From NCBI GenBank assembly GCA_035048815.1, contig JAUCBN010000032.1, forward strand, positions 11,123,501 through 11,187,500: 64,000 nucleotides of DNA, read 5' to 3'. The translations under genes and the position numbers were made by a program. How positions within the stretch are numbered: position 1 is the stretch's first letter; each line of letters starts with the position of its first letter. Below, one piece after another: positions 11,043 through 19,639 of this stretch. The notes below the pieces were generated by a model. That model searched no databases. It saw only the letters and a list, made by a program, of their open reading frames with translations, and had not been told where the DNA came from. Source of the DNA: Abelmoschus esculentus. Taxonomy: Eukaryota > Streptophyta > Magnoliopsida > Malvales > Malvaceae.

Positions 11043-11724
11043 AAATTGTTTGAATACATGTATCGCTCTGCTCAACTTTTGCAAAGAAGAACATTTGTGG
11101 ATTCCGAGAGTGCTCTGGAATTAATTTTCGAGGCTTTAAAAATAAGCTTGTACTCGGAAAAATTAGCTGAAATGAAAACAGAAGCCCTTTTCATTGTATG
11201 TTTAATCATATATGCTTGTCTAAATGTAGAACAAGTGAAAATAGACAGTTCACTGTTTATTTAAGAATTAGTTGAATTTAGGAAAATTATTGGAACTGAA
11301 TAACATATTTTGCAATCTTGCAGCTCCGCAAATATGAAGAGGTGATTCAGCTGTGCGAGCAGACATCTGATTCGGCTGAGAAGAATTTCTTATCATTTGA
11401 TAGCAATGGGAAAATGGTCGATCTGGATAGTTCTGGCTTCTCAAAGGACTAGACCTTTAGAATTTAGCAGTGGCGCATGATCTTGAAATCTTACTTTCAT
11501 CTTGGAAAGCTTGAAGAGGCTATTACTTTGTTGGAAAAGCAAGAGAAATTACAATCCTCTACGGATAGGTAAACTTCACTGTCCTTCACTCATTCAAATA
11601 TTATTAATTTATGCACTGTAATGCAACATTGTTGTACAATTTGAGTCTATCCAGGGATGGAAGAAACAACTTGGAAACATCAATTCCTTTGGTTGCAACT
11701 GTCTGTGAGCTCTTGAGTCATAAG
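11043..11724 (+). pseudogene. Captured fragment of a TPR/DnaJ-type co-chaperone gene
   Basis: Three exons with GT-AG borders: 11043-11194, 11324-11568 and 11655-11724. They encode KLFEYMYRSAQLLQRRT and EALKISLYSEKLAEMKTEAL, then LRKYEEVIQLCEQTSDSAEK and LKSYFHLGKLEEAITLLEKQ, then NLETSIPLVATVCELLSHK. The last two pieces are tetratricopeptide-like helices as in the large plant TPR-plus-J-domain proteins (TPR15/TPR16 type). The second exon holds two in-frame TAG stops (about 11451 and 11464), so the fragment cannot encode a product. Neither the N-terminus nor the J domain is present. Same orientation as the chaperonin piece. Confidence 0.75.
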
Positions 11725-12161
11725 GTATTTTCTTGATATACTTTTTGTACTTAGAAACATTTTCTAGTTATGTACAGTTCTGCCTAACATTGTGCTTTTG
11801 TTGGTGTGGTTGCTACTTTTTGTTCTTTAGCAGCGGGATTGAATTTTGAACATACAACATGTAAAAGTGTTATTTCTACAAATTCTTATAGAAGAATTCC
11901 AAAATTTTATTGCTACACAAATTGGTGAAACTTACATCAAGTTGGCTTTTATCAGGAAATTGCTTTCGCTACTATTTTTCTTTTCTTTCAGAAGGCAAAC
12001 ATTTGTGTTTAGATATAAAAGAAAAATGGTCTTAAAAGATTACGAGTTTAAAACATAATTATTGTTTGATAACAAAATGTCCCACTACCACCCCGAAGTA
12101 GAACTGTTTTTTGTTTGCATTTGTTGATTTTGTTTATTTATAATGATCTCGTGTTGTCCAG

Positions 12162-12267
12162 ATTTGAGAGGGAAAGAACTTGCCCTTTGTGTAGGGAGTT
12201 TGTTAAACCTGCATATCTGAGATCATATGGTGATGGATCTACTAGTTTATTTTTTCAGATATTCTGA
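12162..12267 (+). pseudogene. Captured last exon of a RING/transmembrane E3 ligase gene (RNFT1-like)
   Basis: After an intron acceptor (TTGTCCAG) the frame reads FERERTCPLCREFVKPAYLR then SYGDGSTSLFFQIF and a TGA at 12265-12267. CPLC is the last zinc-binding pair of a C3HC4 RING finger and the tail GDGSTSLFFQxF is the conserved C-terminus of plant RING proteins related to RNFT1. Such proteins are membrane ubiquitin ligases. Only the final exon and its natural stop are present; upstream exons are absent. It is inside the CACTA element, on the same strand as the other captured pieces. Confidence 0.75.
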
Positions 12268-12579
12268 TTTCATTGCCGGATTCAATCAGAATCAGAGAAG
12301 CCTTGTTTGCTTTGATTTTCTTAAAATGTACTTTACCTGATGTTATTTCTTAACATATAATATTTGGTCGTGTTTGTTATTTCTTTGATTCTCTCATACT
12401 TGTTATTCTGATGTATGTCAAAGAACAATTAATAGTTCTAATTTGTTTTAACTTTTAATACTTTCTTTTCTTTCTAATCATAGAAGAAAAAGTTACATTT
12501 TTGTTTATGCATTATATGATAAGTAAAATAATATAATATTATTTATATTTTGATTTTATTTTTTAAAATATAGAGTAAA
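12268..12579 (+). other. Downstream flank of the captured RING exon
   Basis: T-rich non-coding sequence directly after the captured stop codon, probably the 3' untranslated region carried along with the exon. No further exon is seen. Confidence 0.45.
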
Positions 12580-12886
12580 TTAGCGGTGTTTGTATTTATA
12601 AATGCCGCAAGTAAAACGCTCTTTAGCGACATTTATAAAGACAAACGTCGCAAGTGAACCGCTCTTTAGAGGCGTTCGTAAAGACAAATGTCGCAAGTAA
12701 ATCGTTCTTTAGAGGCGTTTGTCTTTACAAATGCCGCTAAAAATCTGGACTTGTTGTGGCGTTTTTTATTCAAAAACACCGTAAGCTATTGCGGCGATAG
12801 TTTTAGCGGCGTTTAGAAAAGCGCCAAAAACTTTTTTATCGGCGCTTAAAAACGCCACTATAGAACTAAAAAACACCGCTAAAACC
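12580..12886. repeat. CACTA right subterminal repeat array
   Basis: Repeated units containing AAATGCCGCAAGTAAA / CTCTTTAGAGGCGTTTGT and AAAACGCCAC, the right-hand partner of the array at 6556-6900. At least three tandem units of about 47 bp lie at 12595-12740. Confidence 0.8.
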
Positions 12887-12902
12887 CTATTTTGCTGTAG
12901 TG
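12887..12902 (-). repeat. CACTA right terminal inverted repeat
   Basis: CTATTTTGCTGTAGTG, the complement of 6540-6555, followed by the target duplication ACA at 12903-12905. Confidence 0.95.
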
Positions 12903-12905
12903 ACA

Positions 12906-13400
12906 CTACCACAGAAAAAAGGGCTACATGTCATGGTATTTGCATTTGATAAGTTTAGAGAATACTTGATAGGCACTAAAGTTATTGTTCACACTGATCA
13001 CTCAGCTATTAGATATTTAGTGACTAAAAATGATGTCAAACCTAGACTTATTAGATGGATATTATTTTTGCAAGAATTTGATTTAGAGTGGTAGATAGGA
13101 AGGGCACGAAAAATAAAGTTGTTTATCATCTATCTATGCTAGAAATTAATTGGGAATGTCATGACAAAATGAAAATTGATGATGAATTTCCAGAAGAGAA
13201 AATTCTTTATGCCATGACAATTTCGTGGTACGCTGACCTTGTTAATTTTCTTGTTAGTGATGTTTTACGTTTTGGCGTGATTATCCAGGAAAGAAAGAAG
13301 TTTTGGCATGATACAAAATTTTATTTTTGGGATGAACCATAGCTTATTAAGCGATATGCCGATCAATTATTCGAAGATGTGTACCTGAAAAAGAGCAAAG
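12906..13400 (+). pseudogene. Athila B RNase H and integrase N-terminal region
   Basis: The frame resumes after the CACTA insertion: LPQKKGLHVMVFAFDKFREY, then VIVHTDHSAIRYLVTKNDVK and RLIRWILFLQEFDLEW, matching Athila RNase H. A frameshift near 13085 moves to DRKGTKNKVVYHLSMLE, an acidic linker with DEFPEEKILYAM, WYADLVNFLVSDVL and FYFWDEP, then a TAG. Two B-family decamers lie here: TGTCATGACA at 13157-13166 and TGCCATGACA at 13210-13219. Beyond 13342 the frame is disrupted. Confidence 0.8.
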
Positions 13401-14369
13401 AGATATTTTACACCATTTTCACATATACCCGTATGGAGGTCACTTCGGAGGGACGAAGACTGCTGCATAGGTCTTCCAATCAGGTTTTTAGTGCCTACCT
13501 TGTTCAAAGATACCCAAACATTTTACAAAGCATACGATAGATGTCAAAGGACTGAGAACATCTCCAAACATCATGAACTGTCGCTACAAAATATTTTGAA
13601 AATTTAGTTGTTTGATGTATGGGGCATAAACTTCATGGGACCTTTCCCATCTTCATTTGGAGACTTATACATATTATTGGCAGTAGACTACGTGTCCAAG
13701 TGGGTTGAAGTAATTGCGACGCCTATGAATAACTCTAAGACTATACTTAAGTTCCTTCATAAGTACATTTTTATAAGGTTTGACGCATCAAGAGCTATCA
13801 TTAGTGATGAAGGCACCCACTTTGACAACAAGTTAATTGCTAAGGCATTACAGAGATACGGGGTAATACACAAGATAGCCACGGCATATCACCCTCAGAC
13901 CAATGGTCAAGACGAGGTCTCAAATCTTGAAATCAAGTAGATATTGGAGAAGGTAGTGAACTCAAGGAGGAAAGATTGATCACCGAAGCTTAATGAAGCT
14001 TTATGGTCATACCGCACTGCATTCAAAAACCCATTGGGAATGTCTCCATTTAAATTGGTCTATGGCAAAGCATGTCACATACCAGTCAAACTAAAGCACA
14101 AAGCTTATTGGGCAATTAAGAAACTCAATTTTGATGCCCAGCTAGTTGGAGAAACAAGACTCCTAGAATTGAATGAGATGGAAGAATTCAGAGTCTAAGC
14201 GTAAGAAAATACCAAGCACTACAAAGAAAAAACAAAAAAAATGGCAAGACCAAACAATTTTGTCATAGCATTTTTAAGTTGGTCAACAAGTGCTCTTATT
14301 TAATCGAGGTTGAAACTCTTTCCTAGGAAGCTAAAATCAAGGTGGTCTGGGCCATTTGAAGTACACCAT
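13401..14369 (+). pseudogene. Athila B integrase
   Basis: A degraded zinc-binding region (13401-13600) is followed by the open core at 13608-13940: MFDVWGINFMGPFPSSFGD (first catalytic Asp replaced by Asn), AIISDEGTHFDNK (second Asp kept) and YHPQTNGQDEVSNLEIK (Glu kept). After a TAG, the tail continues in pieces (LNEALWSYRTAFKNPLG, KHKAYWAIKKLNFD, SRWSGPFEVHHVYP). The product would have inserted element cDNA; it is broken by stops and the Asp change. It carries on into the segment duplicated at both sides of T1. Confidence 0.8.
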
Positions 14370-14423
14370 GTTTATCCCTATGAAGCAATAGATATCAAAA
14401 ACATTGATGATGGGAAAATTTTT
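14370..14423 (+). repeat. Left copy of a 54-bp host duplication flanking T1
   Basis: This Athila B segment (starting GTTTATCCCTATGAAGC, ending GAAAATTTTT) is repeated at 26155-26208 with a single mismatch. It encodes the same integrase tail (YPYEAIDIKNIDDGKIF). The T1 LTR follows immediately but lacks its first bases. A normal LTR insertion would give a 5-bp duplication. Confidence 0.9.
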
Positions 14424-16185
14424 GGGGTTATTAGTTAGGCTTTAGTTAGGAGAATTCGATTCGGGTCGAATCGGGTTCTCAGGTTTAATATTCCGGGAAA
14501 AATAAAATAAGAATATTTTTAATTAGGAAAAATAATAATTTTAGAATATGGTTTAAAAATATTGAAAATATGTTTCAGGATTAAAAGAAAGTAATTTGAA
14601 TTTTATATTGATTTTTAATTATGCTTAATTATGCATAAATTACCAATTTATAATTTTTTGAGAAATTGGAGGACTTATTTTATAATTTTCGAAAATTTGA
14701 TGTTTTAGTGACTAAATTGAAAAGCAAGCTAAACTTAGAATCCTTAGAGGGCCATAAACCCATTTTTAATTTTTGATAAAGATTTATTCACCAAAATGCT
14801 TTTTAATTACTTTAATTAAAGATAATAAATCATTTTCTCTCAAAACTACTTTTTCTCTCATCTTTTTTTTCTCATTTTCTCTCCATTTTCCTTCATCTTT
14901 TCTCTTCAATTCCTTGCTGATTTTTGCATCTTTTTCCACAAAGATTTCATCATTTTAATCATCTTTCCATCCTTTACAAAACCTAACCATCAATTTTATC
15001 AAATCAACATCAAATTGCAAGGAATCAAGAAGGGGAAATTGCATATTTTTGGTGAATAGATCTTAAAGATAATTTTCTGGATTTTTAATTCTTTTCTAAA
15101 GTTCTTTATTGAAATTCCCAAGTATTAGCTTGCTAATCTTTGAATAAAAACTTAATTCTATGTTTTCAATGTTAGATCTAGTAATTTAGTGAAAGTTTTT
15201 GTGAAATCTTTTTGGATCTCATTAAATAATGAAATTATATGGATTCAATTATGTTTTTATGTTAATTAAATGATTAATTGAGTCCTCATTTGATAGCACA
15301 TAAATTTAATCCCGGAATAATGCAATCGGTGTTGTTTTAAGGTGTTTTTCGGTTGTTTTAGGGGTTGTTTTAGGTGCTTTAATGTTTTTGGAGATATAAG
15401 GATGGTTTGGATGTGTTTTTGGTTCATTATTGAAGTGTATTAGGTGTTAGATTCATTAGGTTTTGGGATGATGTTGTTCAATTGTGTTTCGGCTTAGTTT
15501 ACGGTCTTTTCGGCTAAGTTATCGGTAGTTTTATGGTGATCGGATATGGCTGTTGGTTTGAGCATGTATTGATGTGAGAATGCTCTGTTTTTAATGTTTT
15601 AGAAGAGGTACAAGAAGGTGCTTGAGTGCTGGTGCGTTGGCGCGATCATCGGATATCGACGAAAGCTCGTTTAGCTTGTTGGTGAGTGTTTACGGACTTA
15701 AAGCGAGTCGTGTGTACGGTTCTGTTTTGGGGACTATGGAGGAGTGTGAAAACCTTTCATAGTTCAAGAGTAAGTAAAGTAAATGTTTTTGGTAAATCAA
15801 CATAAGTTTCGGCTACATTCGATAAAGGCATTATGTTGGTAATGCAATGAGATTCTTGGAAATGCATTAGCATGATTTGAATTGGTGCATACATGAGAAA
15901 TACTTGCTGAAATACATAGCTTATTTAGCATCCATGATTATGAAAAATTATGATAAATGATTTGGAATACAATATGGTTAATTTCCTTATATATGATTGT
16001 GCCTTTAGGCATGGCTTTTGGTTCATTTGTTGAACATATTATGCATGCATTATGAGTAGCAAGTTATCATGCACATTTGATTATGATATTGGCTTAGTGA
16101 CACTAACTTTAGAGTTGAATACGAATGACATGTCATTAGGATTGTCTTAAGTACACTATAAACAAAGTTGAGAATATAGAAAATT

Positions 16186-16377
16186 GCCTACACGTAACAA
16201 GGGTGACTTTATGTCCAAACGTGCGTGGTAGAGCCGCCTACACGTAACAAGGGTGACTATGTGTCTGATCGTGCATGGTAGTGCTATAATGGTGACTTCA
16301 TGTCATGTCAATGGTGAATTCGAGTCATGTCAATGGTGGTTTGGTGTCATGTCAATGGTGACTACGTGTCATGACGA
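16186..16377 (+). repeat. Tandem repeats in T1 5' LTR
   Basis: Two copies of a 50-bp unit beginning GCCTACACGTAACAAGGG (16186 and 16236), then four imperfect 22-bp units containing AATGGTGACTTNNTGTCATGTC (16288-16377). The 3' LTR of T1 has only one 50-bp unit (from 24509), whereas the related LTR of element C has two (about 59620-59705, minus strand), so the 3' LTR of T1 probably lost a unit. Confidence 0.75.
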
Positions 16378-17107
16378 GACAATAGTCTCTAACAATGGAT
16401 CCGTGTATTCAATGAACTCAAGGTTGACATTAAGTGGTCACTAGAATGCCAATATACATACATGAATTTAAGAAGGACATTGTGAATCATATATAAATTG
16501 TTTTGATAAGGTTGTGTAAACTCAAGGATGCATATGATTTGATGAACATGAACATGAGATGTTAGCATGCATGATTTAGTGATGCATTGCAAATTATGAT
16601 TTTACTATGGTTTTAAATAGATGCATTGATGATCTTGTGTAGAGCTTCCTCACTAAGCATATTTGCTTAAGCTCTCTTTTCATCCTTGCAGAAAAATAAA
16701 GGCACTTGTGGCTTCGTTCGAGGCAAGGAAACCAAGGGGAATGATTACTACAATTTGGTATATTTTTGGCAAATAAATTGGGGCATGACAATGTGTAACC
16801 CAACCTATGTGAGGAGTGTGTACTTAGACTTTGGTTTATGTTGTAATAAGACCTTTGTTGCTTGATTGTTAATTGTTGGACTATGGAATTATTTGAATTG
16901 TTGAAGCATGTACTTGCATGATTGTTATGTTGTTAATCATTTTCTAGGAAGCATGCTTATAGTTTGATTGATGTCTGTGACGTTGTTGATCATGTTCCAT
17001 ATGTTGCTAATTATGCCTAGGACTGATGCATTTAGTGGCTCTAATTAATGGTTGAGTATTGAGTAATTGGTGTTCACTTAGTGTATCGTTTTTGGTTCCA
17101 GACCCAA

Positions 17108-17279
17108 AGTTTCGAAACCTTCGGGTGAAGGTTCTGAAACCTTTGTCAAATAGTTTCGAAACTTTCAGGAAGTTTCGAAACCTTGCGGGCAATTTCGATT
17201 CTGGAAAGCTACTGGACACGAAAAATTTTGAAACTTTCCAAGGAAGTTTCGAAACCTTCTGGAAGGTTTCGAAACCTTT
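17108..17279. repeat. GGTTTCGAAACC palindrome array in T1 5' LTR
   Basis: Seven copies of a self-complementary AGTTTCGAAACCTT-type unit in about 170 bp, with 20-30 bp spacing. The same array occurs in the T1 3' LTR (25386-25580) and in element C (58617-58815). The palindromes open matching short frames on both strands. Confidence 0.9.
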
Positions 17280-17858
17280 GACTACCAAGAGTTGAAAGTT
17301 GCTGGAAATTATATTTTACTCCTGGATATCTTCCTTTGTTCGATTAGGGTACCTACAGATGTTATTTTGAGCTGAAATTTTGCATGCATGCATAAAGTTG
17401 ATTTAATTTCATGTTGGTTAACCTAATTTGGATGAAGTCCTTGTAATTTGGAAGATTTACATTTTGGTCCTTAAATTAGAAAATCATGCAATTAATGATG
17501 TTAGAATAATCCGTTTAACTTGAAATTCACTGTGAAGGATACTTGAGTATTTAATTGAACTTTGATGAAAAGAATTTATACTTTATTAATAGGATTTAAA
17601 AGTTTTACGTTTTAGTTCCTAATTTATTAAAGTGTTTAATCGGACGTTCTTTATGATTAGTTTGTTTTCGTTAATGCTTTGTATGAGACCTTGACAAGTA
17701 GGAATAAGATTGTACATCTAGGAAAGATAAAATGAAAAAAAATATAATGGTTTTAGGGTTGTTTATCGAATCGAACCTTCGCGGGTTTGGTTTAATATTC
17801 CCCGTGTAACCCATTAGTACCGGTTTCGTCTAGGACGGGATAAGAGGGTTACATTTGG

Positions 17859-17871
17859 TGGTATCAGAGCC
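17859..17871 (+). other. Primer-binding site of T1 (initiator Met tRNA)
   Basis: TGGTATCAGAGCC lies five bases after the 5' LTR end and is complementary to the 3' end of plant initiator methionine tRNA, which primes minus-strand DNA synthesis. Confidence 0.92.
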
Positions 17872-18158
17872 AGGTTTGTAAAGTGTGTTGTTGTGTTGTC
17901 AAAGTACGTGTTGGTTTGCTAAGTTTTGTGATTAGTATGTTAAGTGTAAGATTGTAAGTGATATATTTTTATTGTGTGCATACCTATACATTGTGAGTGT
18001 ACCTAGAGTGATAATGGGTAAAAGGAGTGGTCAGTTACATATTGCCAATGCCAACATGTTTTTAGATGTTCTTCGATTTCCTTTGGATCTTGCCTGAATG
18101 TAAGTTTATTATGTATTAATATTATGTTTTAAAATTGCATGTTTGAAGTATTTGGATA

Positions 18159-19335
18159 ATGCCTCCAAGACGAGAGACACGTGCTAGTGCGAGCTTGATC
18201 ACCAATGGTCAGGTAGAGGGGGAGGCGACGGTTAGGGAGGAACCGCTTCCATCTCCTCCACCAGCTGGTGTGTCGCCTGTTGGTGTGCCTTCGGTTCTAG
18301 TAGGAGGCTTGTTCAGAGAGTTTGCCCCATTCATGCAGGCTATGACGGGTGCGTTTCAGGCAGCTATGGTTAGAGTGCATGTATCGGCTCCCGCACCTGC
18401 CGTTGTAGTTACTCCAGCACTACCGTTAGAGTGACTGCGTAGCTTGGGTGGTGTTGAGTTTCGTGGGTCTGACCCGAGTTTAGCTGAGGAGTAGTTGGCT
18501 AGCACTGAGAGGATTTTGGATCAGATGGACTATCAGGATGCCCGGAGGTTGAGTTGCATGGTCTCTCTACTTCAGGGAGATGCTTATAGGTGTTGGACTG
18601 CCACGAAAATGGGTATAGCAGTTGCTAACCTGACATGGGAGTATTTTAGGACCGCCTTTGTGCGGAAGTTTTTGGGTCCGTAGTACGAGGACACGCGAAA
18701 GAGGGAGTTTATGTCCCTGGTGCAGGGCACTATGAGTGTGGCTGACTATGAGATACAGTTTATCAGATTGAGTCACTATGCTCCCGAGTTGGTTCCTACG
18801 GAGTGTAAGAGATGTGATAGGTTCTGATATGGTTTGGATCCTGAGATCAAGACATATTTATTGGCTGTGGAGTACACTGAGTTTGATGTGCTTGTTAATA
18901 GGGCTAAGGATGTTGAGGAGTCCCTGAGGGAGGCTAGGAAGTCTTCCGATATCGGGAAGAGGCCTGCTGAGGTTAGCACCCAAGGTAATAAGGGTAAGAG
19001 GTTTCGAGATAACCGATACAGAGCCGATCGACGCCGAGGTGATTTTGGACACGGCGGTCGTGCTCAGCAGTTTGGTAGAGGTGGTGGTGACATAGCAGTT
19101 TGTAACTTGTGTTCTAGATGTCATCCGGGAGAGTGTTGGTGGTCCACTGGTGCCTGCATTGATTGTGGATCTAAGGATCACAAGAAGAGGGATTGTCTGA
19201 GGTTTGTTGGTGAGGTTGGTAATCGAGCTAAGGCTGTTGTGGTACCTGGCAAAGGACGTGGTGGAGGTAGAGGTCATTTTCAGAGGCAGGGAGATGGTCG
19301 TAAGGTTTATACTCAGCGTAGGACCCGTAATGCTA
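18159..19335 (+). pseudogene. T1 gag
   Basis: Starts with MPPRRETRASAS, the usual start of Tekay gag proteins, about 290 bp after the primer-binding site. A Pro/Val-rich segment is followed by the capsid part (DYQDARRLSCMVSLLQGDAY, then WEYFRTAFVRKFLGP, YEIQFIRLSHYAPELVP) and a nucleocapsid region with one intact zinc knuckle CIDCGSKDHKKRDC (CX2CX4HX4C) preceded by a degenerate one. All parts stay in one frame, but stops occur at 18432-18434, about 18492, 18681-18683 and about 18825. Gag would coat the RNA in particles. The frame continues into the protease. Confidence 0.85.
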
Positions 19336-19639
19336 CAGATGTGGTTGCAGGTACTTTTTCTTTGCAAAATGTACCGTTGTTTTCTTTGACAGATTCGGGA
19401 TCTACGCATTCTTATGTTTTGAGTGAGCATGCATATTTGTTGGATGTCCCTGTTGAGGTTTTAGATGTGGGAGTTGTGGTTACTAGTTCTTTGGGTGAGA
19501 CGATGACCGTAAAAAGGTTGTATAGGAGGTGTCCGTTGGAGGTGCAAGGGCATGTCTTTGAGGTTGATTTTATGGAGTTACCGTTTCATGGTTTTGACCT
19601 TATCTTGGGGGTTGACTAGTTGACGGAGCATAAAGCTGT
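19336..19639 (+). pseudogene. T1 protease
   Basis: In frame with gag. The active site DSGSTHSYV starts at 19392 and the flap/end region reads FMELPFHGFDLILGVD, followed by TAG at 19617-19619 where the conserved GxDWL tryptophan is expected. A frameshift between 19620 and 19640 moves to the pol frame. Apart from these two lesions the aspartic protease is complete. Confidence 0.82.

Larger units (their letters stand above)
6540..12902. mobile_element. Non-autonomous CACTA (En/Spm-type) transposon with captured gene fragments
   Basis: A 6363-bp element bounded by 16-bp perfect terminal inverted repeats (CACTACAGCAAAATAG at 6540-6555, its complement at 12887-12902) and flanked by the 3-bp target duplication ACA (6537-6539 and 12903-12905), as expected for CACTA elements. 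Removing the element and one ACA restores an open Athila RNase H frame. Both ends carry subterminal arrays of GCGGCGTTTT/AAAACGCCAC units, where CACTA transposases normally bind. No transposase reading frame is visible, so movement would need one supplied in trans. The interior holds a Tat-like LTR and pieces of at least three plant genes. Confidence 0.9.
14424..17853 (+). repeat. 5' LTR of T1, truncated at its 5' terminus
   Basis: Begins GGGGTTATTAGTTAGGC, corresponding to about base 17 of the 3' LTR, and ends GAGGGTTACA. It contains a duplicated 50-bp unit (16186-16285), 22-bp tandem repeats (16288-16377) and the GGTTTCGAAACC array (17108-17279). No large reading frame is present; short open frames within it are repeat artefacts. 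Confidence 0.9.

Noticed and set aside
10447..12267. A possible real host gene (chaperonin or RING protein)
   Set aside because: All three fragments lie between CACTA terminal repeats with a target duplication, come from unrelated genes and contain stops or lack most exons.
16288..16377. Evenly spaced repeats resembling a CRISPR array
   Set aside because: These are imperfect tandem repeats inside a plant LTR without unique spacers or cas genes; the organism is a plant.
17007..17295. Paired open frames on both strands with repeated F-E-T-F / R-F-R-N-F peptides (also 25285-25552, 25461-25727 and 58577-58913)
   Set aside because: They come from the palindromic GGTTTCGAAACC array in LTRs; the same repeat reads open in both directions. 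No start context or family support.
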